DNA of 64,000 nucleotides, from positions 1-64,000 of the forward strand of contig JANSXP010000041.1 of NCBI GenBank assembly GCA_024742875.1. Reading direction: 5' to 3'. Below, piece after piece: positions 18,177-27,610 of the stretch. The notes under the pieces were generated by a model. It was given only the letters and a program-made list of their open reading frames with translations, had not been told where the DNA came from and ran no database searches. This DNA is from Planctomycetaceae bacterium (GTDB taxonomy: Bacteria; Planctomycetota; Planctomycetia; Planctomycetales; Planctomycetaceae). The first letter of the stretch is position 1, and each line of letters starts with the position of its first letter. A program made the position numbers and the translations under genes.

Positions 18177-20678
18177 ATGTCCTGGCGGGTTGTCTTCATC
18201 GGAATCCAGTCGTGGGGCTGGACTGTTGCAGTTGCGGCCGCCATCGCCCTTGCGCTGTTTCTGTTTCTGACCCTGCGAAAATACGAAACCCGGCTGGTGA
18301 CACCGGGCATCAGCCGCACACTGCTGGCACTGCGACTGCTGCTGCTGACGATGCTGGTGCTGGTGCTGCTGCAACCGGTTCTCACCGAGCAATGGGACAC
18401 CGACCGTCAGTCCCGACTGGTGGTGGCCGTTGATGTCTCCCACAGCATGGACACGTCGGATCGGCACGCGTCGCCGGCGGAAATGCTGCGATGGGGACAG
18501 GCACTGGGCATGCTGGGGAACGCCGGGACACAGGCGATGCTGGACGAATGGTCCCAGGCCTGGGACGCCGGACGCACTCCGGATTTCGGCCAGGGAGATC
18601 GTCAGCTTGGACGCATCCGCCGGGAACAGCTGGACGGTGTGTTTGCGGAAATCGCCCGCATGCCGCGAACGGAATTCGTCCGGCGTCTGCTGCTGGCCAG
18701 CCCCAATGATCTGTTGAAGAAACTGGGAGACATCCAGCCGGTTGATCTGCGGGCCTTTGGTGGGGATGAGATGACGGTGACCGAGTCGCAGATTCCTGAG
18801 TTGCTGAAGTCCAGTCGCCTGGAGATTCGCCCCGGGGCCACCGACGCGGCTGCCGTGCTGGCCAGTGTCGTGACCGAATCGGACACGGACGTGGTGCAGG
18901 GCGTTGTCCTGCTGACTGACGGGCGGCAGACGGAGTCCGCGGACTTCGCAGCGGAGGCAGCACGTCTGAAGCAGCTAGGCATTCCCGTTTACACGGTGCC
19001 GATTGGCTCCCGTTTGCTGCCGCGTGATCTGTCGATCGCTTCGCTGGAATATCCCGAAACCGTGTTCCTCGAGGACACGGCCGAAGTCCGTGCCACGATC
19101 ACGTCCACAGGTTACGCGGGCGAGGAAGTGACTGTCGTGCTAACGAAAGAAGGCGTGCCAGTCGACGAACGTACGGTGACGGTGGCCGCCGACTATTTCG
19201 ATGTGAACTTCGCCATTGCGGCCGACGAGGCGGGCAGCGCCGTCTACCGCGTCGAAACGGCCGTCCGCCCCGGTGAACTGCGGGAGGACAACAACGAGCG
19301 GGAATTCACCGTTTCAGTGGTCGACAACAAGTCCCGCGTCATTCTCGTGGAAGGCGACCCTCGCTGGGAGTTTCGCTACCTGAAAAGTGCGCTGGAGCGG
19401 GACAAGCGTGTCGACCTGTCCGTCATTCTGCTGAACCCGCCTTACCTGAAACTGCTGAACCGCCCCTTCATCGACAATCAGTTTCCGGACACCGACACGA
19501 TCGAGCAGCAGCTGCGCACAGCCGACATCCTGATTCTGGGCGACATTCCAGCGGACACCATTCCTGACGCTTCGTGGCGGGCCATCGAAGGGGCCGTGTC
19601 CAACGGGTTGACACTGCTGTTTGTTCCCGGGAAACAACACCTGCCGCACACCTATCAGTCGCCATTGATGAAAGATCTGCTGCCGGTGACCGACCCGCGA
19701 CAGCAGGTGGCCGACAAACTGGAGCGAACGCGGCCCGGCGGACCTCAGTCCACGTTTCGCATGGCGCCCACTCCGGCAGCCAGCGACCTGACGCTGTTCC
19801 GACTGACGTCGCCGGGAGCCGATCGTCCGATGACCATAGACCGTCTCCCCGGACATCCCTGGGCCTACACGGGTACCCCCAAACCAGGCGCGACCGTCTG
19901 GGCGACCTTGAAACTGCCCTCGCGTCAACTGTCGAATGAACTGGCAGGGGTCGTGCACCAGTATTACGGCTTCGGACAGACCGTCTGGCTGGGCATTGAC
20001 AGCACGTGGCGGTGGCGACGTCGTGCGGGGGATCGCTGGCACCACCGCTTCTGGGGACAGCTCGTGCGGTGGGCCGCGCAGAACAAAGCAGCATCCGGAA
20101 ATGACCAGGTCCGCTTTTCGCTGTCCGAAGTGGTGGCCGAGGAATCAGAGTCTGTCACGGCCTCCGTTCGCTGGGACCCAAAGCTGGTCAACCGCCTGCA
20201 GAACGCCAAAGTCAGCGTTGTCATCACCGCACAGGCAGGTCCGGAAGGCGCCATGGATCAGTTGCCTCCACCACAGACGGTGCCGCTGCAGCCAACAGAA
20301 TCGGCACCGGAACGCTATTCGGCCGATCTGCCACCGCTGCCCGCCGGCACGTACGATGTGAGCGTGGAATTAGAGAACGCCGACATCCAGCTGGAACAGC
20401 AGATTTCCTCTGAACTGATCATCCAGCAGAAAACCTCCAGCGAGCTGGCCAACGTGAGTTGCAACCGCGACCTGCTGCAGCAGATTGCCGACGCGTCCGA
20501 CGGCGTCCTGCTGGATCCCTGGGAACTATCCTCACTGCCGGATCTGGTGCGTCCCGAGAACATGTCATCCACAGAACTGCGAACCGAAACGCTGTGGGAC
20601 AAATGGCCCGTCATGCTCCTGTTCTTCATCGTGCTCACACTGGAGTGGGTCGTCCGCAAACTCAACGGGCTGCCCTGA
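18177..20678 (+). CDS. VWA-domain membrane protein (BatA-like, planctomycete type)
   Basis: The 833-residue protein starts with two membrane helices (about 14-35 and 45-66). A von Willebrand A domain follows, with the metal-binding motif DVSHS (about 87-91, DxSxS) and the strand GVVLLTDGRQTES. A beta-sandwich region (about 285-400), a glutamine-amidotransferase-like alpha/beta region (about 385-600, with LVEGDPRWEFRYL) and a Fn3-like stretch come next. A C-terminal membrane helix (about 807-825) ends the protein. This arrangement is frequent in planctomycetes, often near MoxR ATPases and DUF58 proteins, which are not present here. The gene lies 57 bp after the GGDEF gene. The role is probably envelope-associated and is unknown. 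Confidence 0.88.
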   Translation: MSWRVVFIGIQSWGWTVAVAAAIALALFLFLTLRKYETRLVTPGISRTLLALRLLLLTMLVLVLLQPVLTEQWDTDRQSRLVVAVDVSHSMDTSDRHASPAEMLRWGQALGMLGNAGTQAMLDEWSQAWDAGRTPDFGQGDRQLGRIRREQLDGVFAEIARMPRTEFVRRLLLASPNDLLKKLGDIQPVDLRAFGGDEMTVTESQIPELLKSSRLEIRPGATDAAAVLASVVTESDTDVVQGVVLLTDGRQTESADFAAEAARLKQLGIPVYTVPIGSRLLPRDLSIASLEYPETVFLEDTAEVRATITSTGYAGEEVTVVLTKEGVPVDERTVTVAADYFDVNFAIAADEAGSAVYRVETAVRPGELREDNNEREFTVSVVDNKSRVILVEGDPRWEFRYLKSALERDKRVDLSVILLNPPYLKLLNRPFIDNQFPDTDTIEQQLRTADILILGDIPADTIPDASWRAIEGAVSNGLTLLFVPGKQHLPHTYQSPLMKDLLPVTDPRQQVADKLERTRPGGPQSTFRMAPTPAASDLTLFRLTSPGADRPMTIDRLPGHPWAYTGTPKPGATVWATLKLPSRQLSNELAGVVHQYYGFGQTVWLGIDSTWRWRRRAGDRWHHRFWGQLVRWAAQNKAASGNDQVRFSLSEVVAEESESVTASVRWDPKLVNRLQNAKVSVVITAQAGPEGAMDQLPPPQTVPLQPTESAPERYSADLPPLPAGTYDVSVELENADIQLEQQISSELIIQQKTSSELANVSCNRDLLQQIADASDGVLLDPWELSSLPDLVRPENMSSTELRTETLWDKWPVMLLFFIVLTLEWVVRKLNGLP

Positions 20679-20685
20679 TCATCGT

Positions 20686-21273
20686 TCAGCGCCGGCCCGG
20701 CGTCTGAATACTGTCTGCGGCTGACAGCCTGGGGAACACGTGCACGGGGAGATCGTTTGCAGCGGGAACAGGTCGCAGCGCATGGCGCGAAGCGGGTCGC
20801 AGCGCAACAGCCGGCGATCGGTGGACTCCTGAACGTGACGCACTGGCAAATCCGGCTGGCGACGACACTGCTGCGGGATCGGAAAGTCGCTGCAGCAGGC
20901 CGCGTCGATCGGCCTGCTGAAACGACACAGAAACGGCCGGCCGGGAGAGCGCATAAGGGGCGCCGTGCGCGACTGGCCAGGCTGATGTGAGCCGGGCCTG
21001 GGCAGCCACATGACGATAGTTGTAGGGACGAAACGCGCTGTAGCCGGCGTACGAGGAGGGTCGCTGGTGATGTCCGTGCATCCAGACTTCGGGACTGTCG
21101 AACGGCCGTGGCAGAGAATGACCGAACGGCACACTCACCGTGCAACCGACATCGCCACACCCCGCTGGGGTTGTGACCAACTGCGCCTGCAGCGAGGCGG
21201 CTGTCAGCAAAAGCAGAAACGCAGCCTGCCGCGTCAGGTGAAGAAACGCGGATTGCCATCGAATTGTGGACAC
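20686..21273 (-). CDS. secreted protein of unknown function
   Basis: The 195-residue product has a signal peptide (about 1-30, with AAFLLLLTAASLQAQ). A Pro, Ser, His and Arg-rich mature part carries two Cys (GCGDVGC) and the phrase YSAFRPYNYRHV. I recall similar 'FRPYNY' small secreted proteins in planctomycetes but cannot name a family. Long opposing frames exist on both sides of this stretch. I favour this frame for its signal peptide and for the short 8-bp convergence with the VWA gene. Its start is 10 bp inside the very long upstream frame of the secretin, whose real start lies further right. Confidence 0.6.
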   Translation of the reverse strand: MSTIRWQSAFLHLTRQAAFLLLLTAASLQAQLVTTPAGCGDVGCTVSVPFGHSLPRPFDSPEVWMHGHHQRPSSYAGYSAFRPYNYRHVAAQARLTSAWPVAHGAPYALSRPAVSVSFQQADRRGLLQRLSDPAAVSSPAGFASASRSGVHRSPAVALRPASRHALRPVPAANDLPVHVFPRLSAADSIQTPGRR

Positions 21274-21635
21274 TCTCGTCTCCCGTTCTTTTGGGCAGTG
21301 CGACCGTCAAATACGGCCCACCCTCTGTCATCGGACGTCGATGCGAGGGTCTTGACCGGTGGTCGTACTCCGGCTGGCAATCGACTGACATGTCGTGGTC
21401 GGCCCTGGCTGACAGGCGGCGGCAGTTTCTGCCGGTTCACGCTGACGCAACACAGGGACGTCGCCTGAGCATCCCCCATTCCCCCACAAGTGCCGAACCT
21501 GGGCAGCCGGTAAAGACTTTCCAGTCGAAATTGTCGGAAGCAGAGACGATGGGAAAGTTGGATTCGCTGTGTGGTCGATCAGCCAAGCAACACAGCGGGC
21601 CGCGCAACAGGACCGCACGGCAACGGAACAGGCCC

Positions 21636-23417
21636 ATGGAGTCCGCAAGGCACGACAATCCGACACTCTGGCCATACTGCCCCACTCGCCAGCGGCGACA
21701 CGTGGTGCTCATGGTGACCTGCGCGCTGTGTCAGCTCCTGTTCTTGAGATCCTGCCTGGGACAGGCTCGCTACCCACAGGTGCAGCCGTCTGATGTGCAA
21801 CTGCCACCGGGCGGCCAGTTGCTGACGACTCCCTCCATGTCTGCCCCGCACAGTCCTGTGGTCGAAGCCGTGATGCAGCCGCGCTACCGCCTGACGGTCC
21901 GCCAGCGCCACAGTCAGCTGCTGGTCACCCGCCTGCCGGTACGCCGACTGGCCGTCACGGATTCTTCCATCTGCAACTATTATCAGTACAGCCCAACCGA
22001 AGTGGCCGTGGTTGGACTGGGGACCGGAACGACCGATCTGATGATTTGGTTTCAGGGACAGACCAGCCCGGCCATCTACGAAGTGAGTGTGGTGCCGGAT
22101 GACAATCTGGAGCAGCAGCACGGTCGCAGGCTGGGCGTCCTGCAGGCCGGCATTTCCCAGCTGTTTCCCCGCTCACAGGTCAGCCTGATTCCCATCGGCA
22201 ATCAGGTGATTCTGAAGGGACAGGCTTTCGACGCCCATGAGGCACAGCAGATTCTGAAAATCGTGCGGGCCGAGGTCCATCGCATCACGGGCCCCGTCCC
22301 ACGGGCGACCGCAACAGGCGCTGTTGTCCGCGTCAGCCATACGTCATCACCACAGAAAGTGACCGACGCCGCAGGACCGTCCGATCCGGTCGTGAACCTG
22401 CTGGAAGTCCCGGGAGAATTCAACGTCCGCATGCGGGTCATCATTGCCGAAGTCAGCCGCACACAGCTGCGGGACATGGGCCACAGCCTGAATGTGACAT
22501 TCAACAGCGCCAGTCAGGGCGTCGGGGCTTCGATTGGCGGACCAACTCAATGCTCACTGAGCGGCATCTTCAATCGGGGAGAACTCAGCGCGTTTGTCCG
22601 CTGGCTGAAAACCAACAAGTCGGTCACGCTGCTGGCCGAACCAACCATCGTCTGCATGAGCGGGCATTCAGCCAGCCTGCTGGCGGGCGGGGAATTTGCC
22701 GTGCCAACCGTGCTGGGACTCGATGGCGGACAGACGACCTCATTTCGCGGTGTGGGCACGAGTATGCTGGTCACTCCCACGGTGACCGAGCGAGACCTGA
22801 TTCGTCTGAAGATCGAGCCCGAATTCAGCGCCCTGGATGGCACGCATGTGAACGGCGTGCCGGGCACCTCCGTCAAACGTGTGCACACCACCGTGGAACT
22901 GCGGGAAGGCCAGACGCTGGCGCTGGCCGGGCTGATCTCCCGCCGCACACAGGCTGAGGTGAGTCGCCCTCCACTGCTGAGCCGCATTCCGCTGATTGGT
23001 CGTGCGCTGCAGAACAAGCGGGCGTCCGAAGAAGAAGTGGAACTGCTGGTGCTGGTGACGCCGGAAATTGTTCGTGGCATGGAGCCGGATGAAGTGCCGC
23101 CCCTGCCGGGAGACTTCATCACGCAGCCCAGCGATCACGACCTGTTCTATTACGGCCGTACCGAAGGCCCCCCCGACAGTCAGCCGCGTCAGCGGTGGAC
23201 ATTCGGTTCCGGCCAGATGCCCGGCCTGCCACTGGGATACAGTCTCAGCGACATGTCGGCGCCCCGGCACATACTCAGTGCCCCCTCACAATCTGCTTTC
23301 CCACAGTCGGCCATGCCGACAACCCGAGGCCCACTGCCTGCCGCCCCCGTGCTAACAGTTCCCGATCGACACTTCTCACCAGCCGCAGCCATGCCGTCCC
23401 CCGGGAGACAGCGATGA
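21636..23417 (+). CDS. type II/III secretin-like outer-membrane protein (CpaC/RcpA-like)
   Basis: I start at ATG 21636, behind GGAACAGG, which places a signal peptide (MESARHDN... VVLMVTCALCQLLFLRSCLGQA) at the N-terminus of a 593-residue protein. ATG 21549 is an alternative. The N-terminal region matches the pilus-assembly N domain of CpaC (VTDSSICNYYQYSPTEVAVVG...GTTDLMIWF). A BON-like segment follows, then the secretin core with MRVIIAEVSRTQLRDMG, LLAEPTIVCMSGHSASLLAGGEF and LALAGLISRRTQAEVSR. The PLLSRIPLIGRALQNKR...LLVLVTPEIV sequence ends the pore domain, with a Pro-rich tail after it. It should form an outer-membrane ring for tight-adherence-type pili. Only a lipoprotein gene is next to it; other tad/cpa genes must lie elsewhere. 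Confidence 0.93.
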   Translation: MESARHDNPTLWPYCPTRQRRHVVLMVTCALCQLLFLRSCLGQARYPQVQPSDVQLPPGGQLLTTPSMSAPHSPVVEAVMQPRYRLTVRQRHSQLLVTRLPVRRLAVTDSSICNYYQYSPTEVAVVGLGTGTTDLMIWFQGQTSPAIYEVSVVPDDNLEQQHGRRLGVLQAGISQLFPRSQVSLIPIGNQVILKGQAFDAHEAQQILKIVRAEVHRITGPVPRATATGAVVRVSHTSSPQKVTDAAGPSDPVVNLLEVPGEFNVRMRVIIAEVSRTQLRDMGHSLNVTFNSASQGVGASIGGPTQCSLSGIFNRGELSAFVRWLKTNKSVTLLAEPTIVCMSGHSASLLAGGEFAVPTVLGLDGGQTTSFRGVGTSMLVTPTVTERDLIRLKIEPEFSALDGTHVNGVPGTSVKRVHTTVELREGQTLALAGLISRRTQAEVSRPPLLSRIPLIGRALQNKRASEEEVELLVLVTPEIVRGMEPDEVPPLPGDFITQPSDHDLFYYGRTEGPPDSQPRQRWTFGSGQMPGLPLGYSLSDMSAPRHILSAPSQSAFPQSAMPTTRGPLPAAPVLTVPDRHFSPAAAMPSPGRQR

Positions 23418-23839
23418 AGACAGTGATGTCGCTGATCATGCTGATGGGGCTCGTGGGGTGCACGTCGGCTGTGTGGCACGCGCCTGCCGATCCCGCGGTT
23501 CCCGACGTGTGGCCGCTGGGAAGCCTCAGTGCGGCGCACTGGCACACGATGGAGACCAACGCCGAAGCGAGCGACTTTGTCATTCATCGCAGTGAATTTG
23601 TCCGGCATTCGTCGATGCTGACTGCGCTGGGCCGCAGCCACGTTATGGAGATCGCCGCTCGTATGCCCAGCGTGCCGTTTCCCGTGCTGGTGGAGCCGGA
23701 ACCTCACGACACCGCCATGCAGCTGGACCTGGCGCGACGGCAGCACGTCATTCAGCTGCTCACGGAACTGGGCGTGTCCGACGCCTCATCGCGTACGGTC
23801 GTGTCGCTGCCGTACAGCCAGGGACAACGGATGCAGTAA
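23414..23839 (+). CDS. small lipoprotein coupled to the secretin
   Basis: The ATG at 23414 overlaps the secretin stop (ATGA), implying translational coupling. The 141-residue product has a lipoprotein signal ending LMGLVGC (Cys17 lipidation site). The later part (FVIHRSEFV ... LDLARRQHVIQLLTELGV) resembles an OmpA-like or CpaD-like fold. In tad loci, CpaD-type lipoproteins accompany CpaC secretins as pilotin or peptidoglycan contacts. That position and size fit here, but the sequence similarity is weak. Confidence 0.75.
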   Translation: MKTVMSLIMLMGLVGCTSAVWHAPADPAVPDVWPLGSLSAAHWHTMETNAEASDFVIHRSEFVRHSSMLTALGRSHVMEIAARMPSVPFPVLVEPEPHDTAMQLDLARRQHVIQLLTELGVSDASSRTVVSLPYSQGQRMQ

Positions 23840-23860
23840 CCGACCGCGTGTCTGTGGACG

Positions 23861-25297
23861 CTACGCCAGGATATCGTGCAGGACGTGGCCGTGCACATCA
23901 GTCAGGCGCATGTCGCGACCACTGAATCGATAGGTGAGTCGTTCATGATCCATGCCAAACAGGTGCAGCATCGTGGCATGCAGATCGTGAATCTCCACTT
24001 TGTTTTCGACCGCCTTGTAGCCGAACTCATCTGTAGCGCCATAGGTGAGGCCCCCCTTGACGCCTCCTCCAGCCATCCACAGCGAGAATCCCTGAGGATT
24101 GTGATCGCGGCCATCCCGCCCCTGAGCAAACGGCGTGCGGCCGAACTCACCGCTCCAGACCACAAGCGTGGAATCCAGCAGGCCACGTTCCTTCAGATCG
24201 CCCAGCAGCGCGCCAATCGGCTGATCCACACTCCGCGCGTTTTTGGAGTGTCCGTCAACCAGACCGCCATGCTGGTCCCAGCGATCACCGTTGCCGCCCG
24301 GACAGGTCAGCTGAATGAACCGCACGCCGCGTTCCACCAGCCGACGAGCAATCAGACATTGCCGACCAAAAGTCTGCGTGTTGCGAAACTCGGCCGACAT
24401 GCCGTAGGCGTCCTGAGTCTGTTTTGACTCTTCGCTCAGGTCCATCAGTTCCGGCACAGCCAGCTGCATGCGGGCCGCCAGTTCGTAATTGGCAATGGCA
24501 GACTCAATCTGGTCGTCGTGCTGATAGCGTTCGAGTGTTTTCTGATCGAGCTGTCGTATCAGATCCAGCTTCCGCCGCTGCATCTCGGCCGTCTTTTCCC
24601 GACGACGGATATCGGCCACCGGCGGGTCCGAGTTGGCAAAGACGGAACCCTGATAGCTGGCCGGCAGGAATCCACTGCCAAAATTATCCAGACCGCCCGG
24701 GGGAATCAGACCACCATTGAGAATCACATAGTGGGGCAAATCCTGGCACTCCGTTCCCAGTCCATAACCGAACCAGGCCCCCATGCCGGGACGCCCCTGC
24801 TGTCCGTGTCCGGAATGCAGAAAGTAGTTGGCGTTCGTGTGCTCGGGAAATTTGTTCACCATCGATCGCACGACGGTCATGTCATCCACATGCTGAGCCA
24901 CATGCGGAAACAAGTCACTGACCTGGGTGCCGCATTCACCGTAATGCTGAAACTTCCACGGGCTGGCGAGAGTGTTGCCAATGTTGTTGAACTGAGTAGG
25001 CTCAATGGCCGTGGGAAACGGCTTCCCGTTGTCTTTGTCCAGCCGCGGCTTGGGATCAAAGGAATCCACCTGAGATACACCGCCGTCCATGTACAGAAAA
25101 ATGACGCTGCGCGCTTTGGCATCAAAATGCGTCGGTTGCGGGCGCAGGGCGTTCTTCTCTTGCTGAGCCAGCCCCGGCCGTGTTGCTCCCGAGGCCATGG
25201 CGGACAGTGCCACCGCTCCAAAACCGGTTGCGGAGCTGGTGAGCATGTCTCGTCGATTGCAGAGACGTCGGAATCGGCCGCAGTGGTGAGTCGTCAT
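23861..25297 (-). CDS. DUF1501 protein with twin-arginine-like leader
   Basis: From ATG 25297 the product has 478 residues, the usual DUF1501 size. The N-terminus carries CNRRDMLTSSATGFGAVALSAMASG, a twin-arginine-type leader. The sulfatase/alkaline-phosphatase-like core follows (SVIFLYMDGGVSQVDSFDPKP, HSGHGQQGRPGMGAWFGYGLG, VVWSGEFGRTPFAQ...GRDHNPQGFSLWMAGGGVKGG). In planctomycetes DUF1501 genes normally sit next to a DUF1549/DUF1553 cytochrome gene. That partner is absent here, so this is an orphan copy. It converges on the secretin lipoprotein gene with 21 bp between the stops. The biochemical activity is not established. Confidence 0.95.
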   Translation of the reverse strand: MTTHHCGRFRRLCNRRDMLTSSATGFGAVALSAMASGATRPGLAQQEKNALRPQPTHFDAKARSVIFLYMDGGVSQVDSFDPKPRLDKDNGKPFPTAIEPTQFNNIGNTLASPWKFQHYGECGTQVSDLFPHVAQHVDDMTVVRSMVNKFPEHTNANYFLHSGHGQQGRPGMGAWFGYGLGTECQDLPHYVILNGGLIPPGGLDNFGSGFLPASYQGSVFANSDPPVADIRRREKTAEMQRRKLDLIRQLDQKTLERYQHDDQIESAIANYELAARMQLAVPELMDLSEESKQTQDAYGMSAEFRNTQTFGRQCLIARRLVERGVRFIQLTCPGGNGDRWDQHGGLVDGHSKNARSVDQPIGALLGDLKERGLLDSTLVVWSGEFGRTPFAQGRDGRDHNPQGFSLWMAGGGVKGGLTYGATDEFGYKAVENKVEIHDLHATMLHLFGMDHERLTYRFSGRDMRLTDVHGHVLHDILA

Positions 25298-25519
25298 CAG
25301 AAGATCCACGGGGAGGTCGCGAGGCGAGATCTTCCAGTTTAACCATGCCGATCGGTCGTTGACCAGCGTCCTCCCGCCCAGCACTGTGAATCGTGAGTGT
25401 CCTCAAGGTCAACTTGAGGCCCGCAACGTCCACCCGCCTGCTCGCCTGCTCGCCTGGCCCGACCGTGCCACCGATGGTCACTACACGCACCATTGCCTTC
25501 TTGCGAAACGGCCACCGTC

Positions 25520-26428
25520 TTACGTGCGACTGTTCTTCAGGTGCTCACTGGCCTGACTGAGGACACGTCGTTCGCGGGACGTCAGGCTTTCTTCGCCATG
25601 GATAGAAATCTTCTGCAGCAGCACGTCCACTTTGTCGCTGTAATCAACCTCGGGCTGATCTGCAGGATTGAAGACACGCAGTTCGGTTTTGGGCAATTCC
25701 ACGCTCTTCACCCGACGGGCAAAAATGTCCCACCAGCGTGTGATTCGCATGTCCCAGCGAAAATAGAAGTAACCAAAGATCATGCCCCCCAGGTGAGCCG
25801 CGTGTCCCACCTTGGAACCGTCGGGCACAAAGACGGACGGCAGCACATCAACAAACCCGAGGATGTCCCAGGCCACGACGGCCAGCAGCAGAAAGCGGGC
25901 CTGCACGGGAATCATGCCGAACAAATGCAGTTTCAGCCGCGGATAGTGAAACGCAAAAATAACAAACACGGCACTGACGGCCCCCGAGGCTCCCAGCGCC
26001 CAGTCGGCCGCGGAGTTGGGGACCAGAACCATGGAAGTCAGCTGAATGATGCCCGCGAAAAACGCGGCCGACAGATACATCCACAGAAACTCGCGGTCGC
26101 CCAGCGTGTGTGCGACCACCCGCCCCAAAAAGAACAGGGCCAGCATGTTGAACGCAATGTGCGTGAGCGATTCTTCACTGTGACAGAATGCGTAGGTGAG
26201 AATTCGCCAGCCCTGACCGGCGGCCAGAACAAGATTCTGTTCCAGGGCGAGCCACTGGAACGCGAGCGAATTGGTTCCCGGTGACTGACGGGTGAGCATC
26301 TGGATGGCGTAAACGGCAACCGTCGCCATGATCAGTGCGTTGACCACAGTGGGCCGTCGGGGATTGGCTGTGGAGCCGGACTTCTCCCGATTGGCCGCGT
26401 TGAAGTGCTGTTGGTTGTGCAACCCCAT
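25520..26428 (-). CDS. rhomboid-family intramembrane serine protease (second copy)
   Basis: Starting at ATG 26428 (MGLHNQQHFN) gives 302 residues. About six membrane helices carry the catalytic Ser148 in GASGAVSAV and the catalytic histidine in GHAAHLGG (His212). The second-helix HIAFNMLALFFLGR motif is typical of bacterial rhomboids. A cytoplasmic C-terminal tail (about 235-302) ends in a helical segment of unknown role. Unlike the rhomboid at 8708-9754 it lacks a long N-terminal soluble domain and a long first loop, so the two are not recent duplicates. Confidence 0.95.
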   Translation of the reverse strand: MGLHNQQHFNAANREKSGSTANPRRPTVVNALIMATVAVYAIQMLTRQSPGTNSLAFQWLALEQNLVLAAGQGWRILTYAFCHSEESLTHIAFNMLALFFLGRVVAHTLGDREFLWMYLSAAFFAGIIQLTSMVLVPNSAADWALGASGAVSAVFVIFAFHYPRLKLHLFGMIPVQARFLLLAVVAWDILGFVDVLPSVFVPDGSKVGHAAHLGGMIFGYFYFRWDMRITRWWDIFARRVKSVELPKTELRVFNPADQPEVDYSDKVDVLLQKISIHGEESLTSRERRVLSQASEHLKNSRT

Positions 26429-26641
26429 ATTCGTCAAGACCCAGCATTCAGACCGGAACGCGCGACGCCACCTCAGCGATCGCCAGCGTATATGCGGGTC
26501 ATCGACCGTATGCCGGTCGTGTTGTGAGCAACAGCGGTACAGTTCGGCAATTCCTGCCGAGAAATCCCAGGCGGGTGCCAGTTGTGACAATCGCTCGCTC
26601 GGGGCTGCTGGCAGTCAAAAAAAAGCGTGGTCGATTCGCGA

Positions 26642-27610
26642 TTACTGGTTTGACGATTTGTCTTCCAGTGCGATCGACTGCGGACGACTGCTGACTTTGT
26701 TGTTCAGCGAATCCAGGAAGTCCTGCTGCTCTTCAATGGTCGCCTTGATGCGACGTCGCAGAGCATCAATGTCCAGCTGTAGCTGGTTACGCTGTTCTTC
26801 TGTGTCTTCGATGACATTCAGCAGGCCAGCCGTGAATTCCGGGCGCCCCTGGACCTCTTCGCGTGTGTCGTCACCCAGCAGTTCGCCGCGGCGAATGTTG
26901 TAAGCGACTTCCGCCGCCTTCTTCAGCTCCTGCTGACGCGTGATGTTGGCTTCCGTACGACCTCGCATTTCACCAATGCGCCGCAGCTGGGCATTCAGCT
27001 CGTCGTTCTGCTTTCGCTGCGATACCGGTACCAGCGTTCGCAGTCGCCAGACATTGCCCTGGTTCTGACGAACAGCCTGCATGCGGCTGCCATCAAGAAT
27101 ATGAACGGGGCTCAGAACGGCTCGGGAGGCCTGGATGTCTTCAGCAACATACTCGCCGGCATAGATGAACCCCTCGGCAGCCCCCACAAAAGCATGCACG
27201 GTCGGATTCATGGTTTTCTGAGAGTTGTCGTCATCCGTATAAGGCCGGGGTTTCAATCCCGCATTCAGTCCCAGGTTCACCAGCTGCAGCCGGCCATCAG
27301 GCATCACGTTGACCTGGGGGCTGTTGGGACCGTTGTTAGGTCCCCGTGCATTCACCACCCAGAATTGATCCCAGCCAACATTCAAACCCTCGATATCGGC
27401 AGTGGCCTTGCTCAATTCCTGTCGGGCGACACTGTTGGCGCGGATGGCGGCACTCGTTTTTTCGCGAGCATCACGGAACTTCTCCGACCATTCGTTGTGA
27501 ATGATCAGCAGCTTGGGAGACCATCCGCCATATGGGCCGGGAATGGGCACCATGGCGAGCAGCAGCAGCAGTGTGGTCAGGACCAGACAGACTTTCCCAA
27601 GCGTACTCAT
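26642..27610 (-). CDS. membrane-anchored coiled-coil protein (hypothetical)
   Basis: The start ATG 27610 is preceded by a strong GGAGGAAG ribosome site. The 322-residue protein has one N-terminal membrane segment (about 5-24, GKVCLVLTTLLLLLAM). A coiled segment (about 40-75) and a compact globular part (about 80-195) with NARGPNNGPN and VHAFVGAAEGFIYAGEY follow, then a second coiled coil (about 200-305). No enzyme motif is seen. The order anchor, coil, small beta domain recalls the protein at 5121-5978, and both begin with a G-K-hydrophobic pattern. It is likely an extracytoplasmic or cytoplasmic scaffold protein restricted to this phylum. Confidence 0.8.
   Translation of the reverse strand: MSTLGKVCLVLTTLLLLLAMVPIPGPYGGWSPKLLIIHNEWSEKFRDAREKTSAAIRANSVARQELSKATADIEGLNVGWDQFWVVNARGPNNGPNSPQVNVMPDGRLQLVNLGLNAGLKPRPYTDDDNSQKTMNPTVHAFVGAAEGFIYAGEYVAEDIQASRAVLSPVHILDGSRMQAVRQNQGNVWRLRTLVPVSQRKQNDELNAQLRRIGEMRGRTEANITRQQELKKAAEVAYNIRRGELLGDDTREEVQGRPEFTAGLLNVIEDTEEQRNQLQLDIDALRRRIKATIEEQQDFLDSLNNKVSSRPQSIALEDKSSNQ

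Noticed and set aside
20315-21391. 358-codon minus-strand frame
   Set aside because: It is Ser/Arg/Cys-rich without motifs. It overlaps the VWA gene end antisense and the better-supported secreted protein at 20686-21273.
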